From: Dromiciops gliroides
Lineage: Eukaryota; Chordata; Mammalia; Microbiotheria; Microbiotheriidae
Direction: 5' to 3'
DNA: 64,000 nt
NCBI RefSeq assembly: GCF_019393635.1
Contig: NC_057863.1
Span: 622,785,791 to 622,849,790 of the forward strand
Both the position numbers and the translations under genes were made by a program. The notes below the pieces were generated by a model. It searched no databases. It saw only the letters and a program-made list of their open reading frames with translations, and was not told the DNA's origin. This document shows positions 11,834 to 23,800 of this stretch, piece after piece. The number at the start of each line of letters is the position of its first letter. Positions within the stretch are counted from its first letter, which is position 1.

Positions 11834-14800
11834 AGGGAGGGAGGGAGGGAGGGAGGGAGGAAGGAAGGAAGGAAGGAAGGAAGGAAGGAAGGAAGGAAGG
11901 AAGGAAGGAAGGAAGGAAGGAAGGAAGGAAGGAAGGAAGGAAGGAAGGAAGGAAGGAAGGAAGGAAGGAAGAAAGAAAGAAAGAGTTTCATTCTACTGAG
12001 GGCCAATAACCCTTGCTTTTCCCCAGATAAGTCTCTGTGCCCCCAATTCACTATAAGCCACTTTATCCTAGAATGCCTTTGTCTGATAGAGGCAAAGAAG
12101 GAATGGATGGATGAGTAAATGAGTGAATGAATACGTGCACAGCTCTCTGTTAAGCACTGAAACAGAAAGGGAAGATGGCCCCTGCCCTCCAGAAGCTTAC
12201 ATTTGAGTTTAGATGAAGGTAGCAAATAGAGGAGGTCTCAGAAGCAAGTCATTGAATGAAAGAGTACAGAATTAATAAGTCAATGAGCATTTGTTAAGCA
12301 CTTGCTGTGTGCTGGGCACTGTGTACTGGGATAGCACCATGCAGGCTGTCCCCACTGCTGGAGAAATAGCCCAGAGCCTGGGCACGACTGCAAGGGGCTT
12401 TTCCTCTGTGTCTGGGAGGCCCTTTCCATGCAGATAGGATGGGACTTACTCACCCTCAGTAAGGTTCGGTCATTTTTCCAGCCATGGGAATGAAAGCCAA
12501 GACTGAGGCAGCACATGGATACAGAAGATGAAACGTGAGGACAGACGGGCCAGAGGAAGCATGGCAAGGCAGCGCCAATCACAGCAGGACAGATGGTAGA
12601 GACAGCCCCAAGGGGCACAGAAGGGCAGACTCTTGGTCTGGCCCAGGCAACCTCCTCCTCCTCCTGCTCCTTCTCCCTCCTCCTCCTCCTCCTCCTCCTC
12701 CTCTTCCCTCTCTTCCCCCTCTTCCTCCTCCTCTTCCTCCTCCCCCTCCTCTTTCCTCTTCCTTCTCCTGCTCCTGTTCCTCCTCCTCCTGTTCCTTCTG
12801 CTCCTCCTCCTCCTGCTCCTTCTCCCTCCTCCTCCTCCTCCTCCTCTTCCCTCTCTTCCCCCTCTTCCTCCTTCTCTTCCCTCCTCCTCCTCCTGCTCCT
12901 CCCCTTCCTGTTCTTCCTCCCTCCTCCTCTTCCTCCTCCCCCTCCTCTTTCCTCTTCCTTCTCCTGCTCCTGTTCCTCCTCCTCCTGTTCCTTCTGCTCC
13001 TCCTCCTCCTGCTCCTTCTCCCTCCTCCTCCTCCTCCTCCTCTTCCCTCTCTTCCCCCTCTTCCTCCTTCTCTTCCCTCCTCCTCCTCCTGCTCCTCCCC
13101 TTCCTGTTCTTCCTCCCTCCTCCTCTTCCTCCTCCCCCTCCTCTTTCCTCTTCCTTCTCCTGCTCCTGTTCCTCCTCCTCCTGTTCCTTCTGCTCCTCCT
13201 CCTCCTGCTCCTTCTCCCTCCTCCTCCTCCTCCTCCTCTTCCCTCTCTTCCCCCTCTTCCTCCTTCTCTTCCCTCCTCCTCCTCCTGCTCCTCCCCTTCC
13301 TGTTCTTCCTCCCTCCTCCTCTTCCTCCTCCCCCTCCTCTTTCCTCTTCCTTCTCCTGCTCCTGTTCCTCCTCCTCCTGTTCCTTCTGCTCCTCCTCCTC
13401 CTGCTCCTTCTCCCTCCTCCTCCTCCTGCTCTTCCTCCTCCTCCTCCTCCATAAGGGCCAGGGGACATCCTACCTTGGTGGGTCCATTGCCGTGAATCAG
13501 GACAGGCAGGGTGTCATACTCCAGGTTCCTCGCTCGCACTTGGGCTGTCTCAAACTTGAGTACCACCTCATCTAGAAATCACAGCCCAGGTTATGGCCTG
13601 CTCATGGTCTGGCAGAAGGGACAACCCTGGGGGCTTCCAGATCTTCTCAGGAAGTCAGAGTGGAAGCCCCCCAGAGGGCAGGTATTATATACTGTCTCAG
13701 CCCACTGAGAGCCCTCCTGTTCACAAGGCAGCTCAGTGTAGGTGATTACAAGTCAGTAGACCCAGGTCCTAGCATGTGTCCTGACACTCACTGTGTGACC
13801 TTGCACAAATCATGTTGCTTTTCGCAGCCTCAATTGCTTCATCTGTAAAATGGGCATAATATTGTCCTTACTGCCCTCTCAACGGGTTGATGTGGGGATT
13901 CAAAGGACTAGACTATGTAAACATGCTCTATCCATGCAAAGGTCCCTGCACCCCAGGGACTTCTCTGTTAATAACAACAACTACCACCAACATTTCCATA
14001 GCATGTTCAAGGTGACCAAGTGTGATAAACATTATTAAGGACTCCATTTTGTACTAGAAAGAGCATCTGACATAAGTCAGGAACACTGGATTCAAATCCT
14101 GCCTTAGTAATCATATGATCATGGGTCAGTCATTTGAACTCTGAGGCTATCCAGGCTGTGTGACCCTGGGCGAATCACTTAACCACTCAGTGCTCTAGAC
14201 AATTCTTTGAGACTATGAGTTTCAGAGAAAATGCCAACCTGCATTAGTGGAGGGAGTTTCCTTACCTGGGAGTTTCCTATAACTGAAATGGACAGGTCCA
14301 GTCCTTTAGCGTTTATATAATGCTTTATAGTTTGAAAATCCTTTTATATAGGAACAGGAAACAGCCTCAGAGGCGGGACATGACTTGTCCAAGATCATAC
14401 AGGTCATTACGGCTTGCAAATTTTGTGTGTCTGTACATACATGTATGTATCTAGATATATGTATGTGTATATAAAATCTCATTTGATCCTCATAAAAATC
14501 CTTTAATATTATGCATTTTTCCTTTACAAATGAGGAAACAGGCACAGAGAAGTGCCATGACTTGCCAAGTAACATGATAGCTCATACACACGTGTATATT
14601 TCATACACAAATATATATTTTAATATACACATATGTAGATGTAGATATATACATATACATATTTGAGATATCAAATGAAATCAAATTTTATATATATAGA
14701 TATAGATATATCTCCCATTTGATCCTCCCAACAACCTTTTAATATTACCCCCTTTTTTACAAATGAGGAAACTAAGGCACAGAGCAGTGACATGACTTGT

Positions 14801-17800
14801 CAAAGGTCACGCAGTTAATAAAGCAGTAGAGCTGGAACTCAAACCCAGGTCTTTTCATTTCAAGTAGTGTTCTCTCTCTCTTTAATCAGGATAAGACTGC
14901 TACTAATATTATTACTGGCTAACATGTACATAGTGCTTTAAGGTTACAAAGTGATCTATATCCATTATCTCAATGAATCCTCACAACTACCCTATGAGGA
15001 ATGAGGTAAGTGTTGCCATTATCCCATTTTCCAGATGAGGAAGCTGAGGTTCAGTGAGGTGAAATGATTTGCTAACACGGCTGCTAAGTATCTAAGCCAA
15101 GAAATGGATTGAGGTCTTCTTGACTCTAGGTCAAGCCCTTTCTCCCTGTGTTACTTCTGGGTTTTTTTGTTTGTTTGTTTGTTTTGGTGAGGCAATTGGG
15201 GTTAAGTGACTTGCCCAGGGTCACATAGCTAGTAAGTGTTAAGTGTCTGAGGCCAGATTTGAACTCAGGTCCTCCTGAATCCAGGGCCAGTGTTCTATCC
15301 ACTGCACCACCTGGCTGCCCCACTGTGTTGCTTCTGTTGAGAAGACTTTCAGGAGCCCAAGGATGCTTTGTGTGGCCAGGTTATGTATGTGGTTTTTCTC
15401 CTTATTCCCTTCCCTCCCAAGGTCCCACATGATCACTCGCCTCACCGCTGCGACCACTCACCTAGGGCTCCATCCAGGTTCTGGAAGATCCGGCAGCGAT
15501 GGTCTAGGGTGATATTGATCTTTTCCTTCAGAAGAGGCAAAACCAAGTTGATCAGCGGCCCGGGCCTCCCCTCTCCCTACCCTGGGCCTCCCCTCTCAGT
15601 GCCCCGGGGCATCCCTCTTTCCCTCTGACTCTCCCCACAGAGAAATGACTGTCATGAGGCAGCTCAGGGTGGCAGTCCTGGAATGGGACCCAGGAGTCCA
15701 GAGTGCTGGTCCAAGGCCACCTCCCCACTGAGACTCCAGCCAGAACTGGACTCTCTCAGGTCCACATCTCCTTTCCCAATGTTCTCTTACCCTCTGCTCT
15801 GGGTCTAAGAAGACCTTGGTGTAAAAGAGCTGGTCACTGTCACTGTCCTGGCCTTGCCAGCTGGCCACCATCTTGCTCAAGTTTGGGGCATAGCCAATGA
15901 AGCCTGGGAGGAAGACAAGGGGGAAAGGGTGTGTGTGGAGATCCAGCCTCTTTCCTCCCTGGTCAGCTCACACCATCTAGGAAAGCTACATGTACCCTAA
16001 TGTGCCAATTCCCCAGAGAGCCCCAGAGTTGGCAGCAACTTCTGGGGCCATTGAGTCCAGCCGGTCCCATCTACAGTGTCTCCAACAAGTGTTCCTGAAG
16101 TCTCTGCCTGGAGCCCTCCAGTGGGGGACAGCCCACCACTTCCTGGGGGCAGCCTATTCCCTTTTGGGAAAACTCTTGGCTGTGATTCCTGAGAGACCTA
16201 AATCTTCCCCTTTGCAACTTCCATCTCCTGGGGCCAAGCAGGACAAGCGTGAGCCCCCTTGCAGCCTTAATACTTGAGGACACCAGTCGTGTCCACACTA
16301 AGCCTTATCTTCTCCCACCTCAATATCTCTAGTTCCTTCGACTGATCCTCACGGGACAGGTACTCAAGGCCCGTTCCTGTCCCAGCAGCCCCCCTGCAGA
16401 CACTCAAGCTTATCAATGGCCTTAAAATGTGGTCTCTTGGAGTAGAGTATGGTGAGCCTCTCACCTCTGTCATCCTGGGCTTTCTTCATGTACCCCCAAA
16501 TGGCCTTCACCATAATCCAGTGGGGGCCATCTCATAAGATCTTAGATTCACACTTAGAAGGGACCTTAGAGGACACCACCCTCCTCATTTTACAGATGAG
16601 GAAACTGAGGCCTGGAGAAATGAATGACCTGTCATGGGTCATAGTGAGTATCAGGGACAGGATGCAAACCCAGGACTTCTGACTCCCAATCCAAGATTCC
16701 CTAATTCCAAGAGCTTCTGTTAGCTCATGGCCCAGTTTGTGGTCATCACAGCCCTTCCTCTCTGCTCAGCAGGCTCCACTGTTCCTTACCTCCAGAGCCT
16801 AAGAACCTCTTCCCATCATGGACCTGGGGATACTTGACTTCTAGCCTCCGGTCAGGATAGATGAGCTCCTCAGCTGAGAAGACCACCCTGCTCTTGGCCT
16901 GGCGGAACTTCTTCAAGAGCTCTTTGGGGCCAGATGCGAATACCACGTCATAGCTGTGTAGGGAGGGGAGCAGGGAGGAGACAACAAGGGCATGAGCTGG
17001 AGAAGTGGGGTCTGAGGGGCTGCAGCAGGGTAAGAAGTGGAGATCAGAGGTTCATGGTGGAGACAGACACGAGAAAAACAGGAGGCAACATTCACCTGGA
17101 CTTCCCTCCTAGTCCCAGATTAACATTTTGAGAAATGAGTATTTCTCTCTTATATTTAATGACTATTGTATTAGGACCAAGGATTTCCCTCTTTTCTTCT
17201 CTTTTTTCTCTTTTCTTGTGGGGCAATGAGGGTTAAGTGACTTGCCCAGGGTCACACAGCTAATAAGTGTCAAGTGTCTGAGGCCGGATTTGAACTCAGG
17301 TCCTCCTGAATCCAGGGCCGGTTCTTTATCCACTGTACCACCTAGCTGCCCCAATTTCCCTCTTTTCTGCTTCCTTATCCAGAAACCAACCAGTGTGGGT
17401 AATTTCTCTTAGAGATTTACCCAGGCCAAGATGTAATCAGATAGTAAAAGAAATTCACAGTTTGGGTTAATGGGTAAATTCCTGCTCATTGTATTTGCTC
17501 AGAAAGGTCCTGGGACAATGTTGATTCTTCCTATTATCAAGACAGGTTGGGGGCAACTAGGTGGCACAGCAGATAGAGCACCGGCCCTGGAGTCAGGAGT
17601 ACCTGAGTTCAAATCTGGCCTCAGACATTTAACACTTACTAGCTGTGTGACCCTGGGCAAGTCACTTAACCCCAATTGCCTCACTAAAAAATAAAAAAAA
17701 AATCAAGTGATATGGAAATTGATGTCTCTCTGACCAAGATTTGAGTGTCCTAAGTCACATGCCCCAAGATAGTCCACCTCTCATTGTATTAACCAATCAG

Positions 17801-20800
17801 AAGTGATTGGGCATTCTTCAGAGACACCTGCTCTTAGAAGGGCATATAAACTGACCCCATCACCATTAGGGGTCTAGGGGAGATGGCCAAATGACCATCC
17901 TTTTATAAATAACCTGCCAGTTTTATTAATTAAACAATTAAATTACCCAGAAAGTCCAAGATTCTATATCCTATGCCACCATACTCTTTTCTATGGAACT
18001 CAGGTTTTCCTTTCAATGGAGCTAATTGGCCCATTTGGAAATTGACTTGACAACCTCTACCTAATTCATTATAACTAAGCCAACTGACCAAGTATAAACC
18101 AGTGGTCATCCTGTCTCTGTTTGAAGACCTCCACTGAGGAGTAGGTAGCCTACCACCTTCTGAGGCAACCCAGTGCACTTACAGAGAGCTTTAATGGTTA
18201 GTAAGTTTTTCCTGATAAGCTGCCTAAATTTGCACTTCTGTAGCTCTTACCCACTGTCCTTGGTCCTGACTCCTAGGGATAAACAACAAGTAGAGAGAAA
18301 GAATAGGTATTTATATGCTTACTATGTGCTAGAGGCACTGGGCCTAGAATCAGGAAGACCTGAGTTCAAATCATGCCTCAGACACTGACTAGCTGTGTGA
18401 CCCTGGGCAAGTCACTTCACCCTTTTTACTTCACTTTCCTCAACTGTAAAATGAACTGGAGAAGGAAATGTCAAATTAATCCAGTATCTCTGCTAAAAAA
18501 CAAAAACAAAAAAACAAAAAAATCCCACCCCAAACGAGGTCACAAAGGGCTGGACACAACTGAATAACAACAACATGCTAGGAACTATGCTAAGAGCTTT
18601 ACAAATAATATCTCATTTGATCCTCACAACAACTCTGGGTGGTAGGTGATACTATTATCCCCATTTTACAGATGAGGAAACTGAAGCAAATGGAGGTTAA
18701 GGGAGCCACCTAGGATCACAGAGCTAGGAAGAATCTGGCCAAATTTGAACTCGGGTCTTCCTGCCTCCAAGCCCAGCACTCTATCCACTGTACCCCCTAG
18801 CTGCTGAGTAATCTTTCCAAGGAGCAACTCTTCAAATATGTGAAGATAGTCATCATGTCCCCTCTCCCAAGTCTTCTCATCTACCATTTCTTCAATCAGT
18901 TTTCATGGCATTACCTGGAGTTATTTTACTACCTGTGATGACCTAGCAGCCATCTCAGCTGGGCATAAGATGAAGATGACCTGGGCCAACCTGTGCCATG
19001 GGAGTCTCTTGGGTGGCCCTAGAGTACTGGGCAATAAGGTTCATATTTAATAATAGCCAATATTTACATAGTGCCTACTATGGGCCAGGCATTGTGCTAA
19101 GTGCTTTACAATTATTGACTCATTCAATCCTCACAACAACTGTAGTAAGTAGGTGCTGTCATTATCCTCACTTTACAAATGAGGAAACTGAGGCAAATGG
19201 AAGTTAAATGACTTGCCTGGGATCACACAACTAATGAGTATCTGAGGTTGGACTGGAACTCAGGCCACTTGACTCTGGACCCAGCATGCTATTCACTGTT
19301 CCTTAATGCAGATCTGCTTAGATAAGGTCCTGCCTAGGTTTTCCTCCTACCCTACAGTTTACTGATACCCCTTAATTCAAAACCAGGGTGTGGGTAGGTC
19401 CTCCTCCCATCTTTCTTCCTCAAGGCCTTTCTTAGAAAAAGTAAATTGATGTTGATGATTGGTTTTGCATGTGATTGGGGAGAAATAAAGTACTAAATAT
19501 TTAAAAGAAAAAAAAAGAAAAAGTAAATTCATGATTCAGAAAACAGAAATATGAAAAACACTAGACACAGTGACTATAAGCATGGAAACAGAAAGAGTCA
19601 AAATGAAACCAACTAAGGGAACTCAACCCTGAATAATTATTGACCTAGATAAAAATCTAAGAAAATGCACCACTCTCCTTTCTTCTGCAGAGGTGGGGAC
19701 CTACAGGCATAGGGTATTTGGAATATTTTTGGTGTGTTGGTGGGTTTTACAGAACTGACCTTTCTTTCTCTTTTTGGTTCTTCATTATAAGAGATGCTCA
19801 ATAGTGAGAGAAGAGGAAAGGATACACCTTGACATGGAGGTGACAGAAGAATGAAAGACAGCAATGAAAGTAAAAAGAAGATTCTTAAAAGTCAGCTCAG
19901 CCCTACCTACCTGGGCACCACTGGAACAACTGCTGAGCTCTCACTTCTCCTTAAGGATGGCTGAGTCCTTCAACCCTGACATGACAGACTAAACCACCGG
20001 GGACATCTTACCTGTCTGTGAAGAGGATGACCTGGTCCTCCTTATCTGCATACTTCTCCAAAGCAGCCTTCAGGAGCCGGACTTTCTGCCCACCTCCCAA
20101 GGTGGTTTCCTTCTCCCCACCTTGCCAATCCTCCCCAAGGCCAAGTACCTGCCAAAGATAGATGACTTTAGCACAGACGTGGAGATGAAAACAAATTTAA
20201 AAACAAAGAAGAAGAAGGAGGAGGAGGAGGAGGAAGAGTCTACAGGCTCAGCCTCCCACCTGACCCCTAGAAATGGTCCTTTTTTATGTCCTGGACCCCT
20301 CGGACATCCTGGAGAAGCCTATGGGTCCCCTTCTTGAAATTGCATTTTTTAATGCATGAAATAAAATTCAGAGTATGACAGAGTAAATCAATTACATTGG
20401 AATATAGTTACTGAGATAGTAAATATTAAAAAAAATAAGTTCAGGGGCGGCTAGGTGGTGCAGTGGATAAAGCACCGGCCCTGGATTCAGGAGGACCTGA
20501 GTTCAAATTCGGCCTCAGACACTTGACACTTGCTAGCTGTGTGACCCTGGGCAAGTGTCACTTAACCCCCATTGCCCCACCAAAAAAAAATAATAAGTTC
20601 ATAGGTTCAGAATCTCTGATTTAGCCCCAGATCAAAGTAACAACTTTGAATATATTTTGTATATATGTGCATATTGCTTTCCTCCAAGAGTACATAAACT
20701 CCCTGAGGGCAGGGACGAGTTTTAGTTTCTTTATTTGTATCACCAGTTTAGCACAACTGATTGGCATACATTATGTGCTTAATCAATGCTTTTTGCTTGA

Positions 20801-23800
20801 TCCCTACTTTACAGATAGAGAAAGTGAAGTTCTAGGAGTTCAAGTAGAATTTCAATTCAGTTCAATTCAATTCAATTCAATATCAAGTGCCTGCCAGGTG
20901 AAAGGCACTAAGCTAAGAATTAGGGATACAAAATAAAAACTAAAACAGCCCCTGCCTTCAGGGAGCTTATATTCTACTAGAAAGAAGCAATATGTACAGC
21001 TATAACACAAAAAATGCAAAGTAAATACAATGCAATTCTAGGAAGTACAAACTGGGGAGGGGGTAGGTAGGACTACTGGGAAAGTGTGGGACCCAAGAGT
21101 AGGATCAGTCCCACTCCCAGCAACAGTACTTTCTTTTCTTTCTTTCTTTCTTTTTAGGCAATGGGGGTTAAGTGATTTGCTCAGGGTCACACAGCTAGTA
21201 AGTGTCAAGTGTCTGAGGCCGAATTTGAACTCAGGTCCTTCTGAATCCAGGGCTGGTGCTTTAACCACTGCGCCATCTAGTTGCCCCTTTTCTTTCCTTT
21301 TTTTTAAAAAATGAGTCTCCTTACTGAAAAACTTGTTGTTATCTTGTATTTATTAATCTGTCTACACAGCTGTTTCCCCCCAACAGAACCTTCTTAGCTC
21401 CCTGAGGGCAGCAGGGACTATCCTCCCACTTTGGTCTTTGAATGGCTGGGCATAGCAGATGCCCACACAAAGTAGGTGTGCTTAATAAATGCCTATAGGA
21501 CTGAATTAAATTAGTTAACAAACATTTATTAAATGCCTACTATGTGCCAGGCACTGGGGATACAAGAATGAAGAATTAAACAATCCTCATTGACAAAGAA
21601 CTAGCATTTTAATAGAGGCAGCATGGGGATGGATGGATGGATGGATGGATGGATGGATGGATGGATGGATGGATGGATGGATGGATGGATGGATGGCATA
21701 GATAGGTATAGGCTAAAACTATAAATGGGTTCCCATCTGGCATAGACGGGTAGACAGATGGATGGATAGATAGATGTAAAGATCTCTCTAGCCACATATA
21801 CATATATAAAGGATAAATATAAAACAAATACATTGTTTTGTTCTTCCTTTGTTTTCGAAGAGGACCAAAGACATCATGGGGCAATGTCTTGACTTGTGCA
21901 TGAATTAAGTGAGGCAGAGTTGTCAGCCTCATTCTCTCTTCTGGAGTCACACAAGTCCAATGACAAGACGAAAGTCAGGATGACTGGAGATGGCTCAGGA
22001 TGCAATGGGTGATCTTGGCATCTTCTATGTCTAACCAAACTCTAAGTGCCACCTTTGGGGCTGTTGGAACAAATTGTTCTTATCTGCCCTTCCTAGCTTG
22101 GAAAGCATTCATGTGCTTGGGGTAGACACCCCGCCTAACTCACTAACTTGTTTGAGACCCCTCAGTTATCCTCAGCTTGGTTTAGCCCATCTGCTGAGAC
22201 ATTTATTGGGATGTGACCGCTGCACATGCTACAGCTTCTTGGAGCCACAGGTGAGAGTTGGATGAATTAGGTGTTCACCAGATGTGGATAAGCCAGGCAG
22301 GCAAGCATTCACACCAGACTGCTAGACCTCCAGACACACCTCTTTCCATCAAAAGTGAATGCTTATCACTTGTTACAAAGGAAATTAGATGGTCTGATTA
22401 GCATAGCCATTCACAGTAAACCAAAAGAAATCAACACCTACTTAGGTGTTAGTCAATAGGCTACTAAGTGCTTTACCAAATAAAGAACTTGGATAAGTTT
22501 CTTGAAGATTTCAGTCCCCAGAATCCCCTTTTGGAGTCATAAAGTGATTAGAAGGGAGAAAAACTGGCAGAACATGAGGGCATTGTATATCAAGAGCACC
22601 ACGGGCAAGCCTCAGCAGCTTTATTAAATCAGCATGATGTTAATGTTGGAAACTGCCAATGAATGAATAAATGGCAGAAGCTGCTAAAAAAAAAAAAAGA
22701 AGGGAGACCTAGAAGGATGTTATGGGCCCAGAGCACCCCAGAAGTTCTCTGGGGTACATCAAAGAACCTTCTCCTTGAGAAATTAATCCGAAGAACAGAC
22801 ACACCTAAAGAGATAAGTGGAACTAGATTGGACTGAGCTAGCTTCAGGACCTCCACCCTTCATTCTAGTCTCCCTCAACCCTGGGGAGATAAGTTTGACC
22901 CCCCCACCCTATTTCCCCCATGACAAAGAGGCAGGCTGCTGAGGCCTAACAGAGAGGAAAAAAAAGGCCAATAACAGGACAAAATGGAGCTAGTCATGTC
23001 AACTGCTAACACAGCACTTTCAGCTCCCCAAATTCCTCTTTCACTAGTAGACAGGTCTTTATTTGACCTTCCAAGGATTTTATGAAAATAACAAAACATG
23101 TGCTGACAGTGAGATATAAAAGCTACACAAATTGCATAGTGCCTTAACATAAAATTTCAACAGCATGTAAGCCTAGCTCTCTAGGCAGGCAGCATAATCT
23201 TTTAAGGGCAGCTAGGTGGTGCGGTAGACAGATCTCTGGCCTTGGAATGAGGAAGATCCCTCTTCATGAGTTCAAATCCGGCCTCGTCACTTCCTAGCTG
23301 TGTAACCCTGGGAAAGTCACTTCATCCTGTTGCCTCAGTTCCTCATCTGTAAAATGAGCTGGAGAAGGAAGTGGCAAACCACTCTACTATCTCTGCCAAG
23401 AAAACCCGACATGGGGTCATGAGGAGTCAGACTTGACTAAAAGGATTCAACAACATTTTATATATATATATTTTTTGTTGCCCAGGGTCACACAGCTAGT
23501 AAGTGTTAAGTGTCTGAGGCCGGATTTGAACTCAGGTACTCCTGACTCCTGGGCCGGTGCTTTAACCACTGCGCCATCTAACTGCCCCCATATTTAGAAA
23601 GTCTTTTGTTACCTTTACCTCTTCTTCTACCACTGATTTGCTTTGGGACCTTGGACAAATCATTTAACCTCTTTGTGTATTTTCCCATCTGCAAAATGGG
23701 AAAGATATCTTCCCCACCTACCTCATTAGAATCATTCTAATAATCACTAGGATTTGTGAAATTCCTTTAAGAAGTGTTGAGTAAATGCACCTAACCCAGT

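Larger units (their letters stand above)
17130..17955 (+). mobile_element. LTR-like repeat, copy A (PLOD1 intron 3), split by two SINEs
   Basis: Has CCAAT at 17793-17797, CATATAAA at 17843-17850 and AT-rich sequence ending TTAAATTACCCAG. It aligns over its length with the reverse complement of 26036-26560. SINEs at 17198-17353 and 17549-17702 are later insertions. Confidence 0.6.

Noticed and set aside
11583..12225. KERKKERK / SFLPSFLP open frames
   Set aside because: Translation of the GAAA/GGAA microsatellite.
11744..13450. CRISPR-like or engineered repeat arrays
   Set aside because: Spacing and composition are those of vertebrate microsatellites and minisatellites; no spacers, cas genes or bacterial signals anywhere in the window.
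12280..13575. Long open frames on both strands around 12.3-13.6 kb (up to 428 codons) rich in Arg/Glu/Gly or Ser/Leu/Pro
   Set aside because: They are readings of the TCC/GGA minisatellite; the same peptide blocks recur in every frame. Only the part over 13474-13571 on the minus strand is real coding (PLOD1 exon 7).
21601..21950. [11 protein letters not shown] peptide frames at 21.6 and 34.9 kb
   Set aside because: Readings of (GGAT)n microsatellites.
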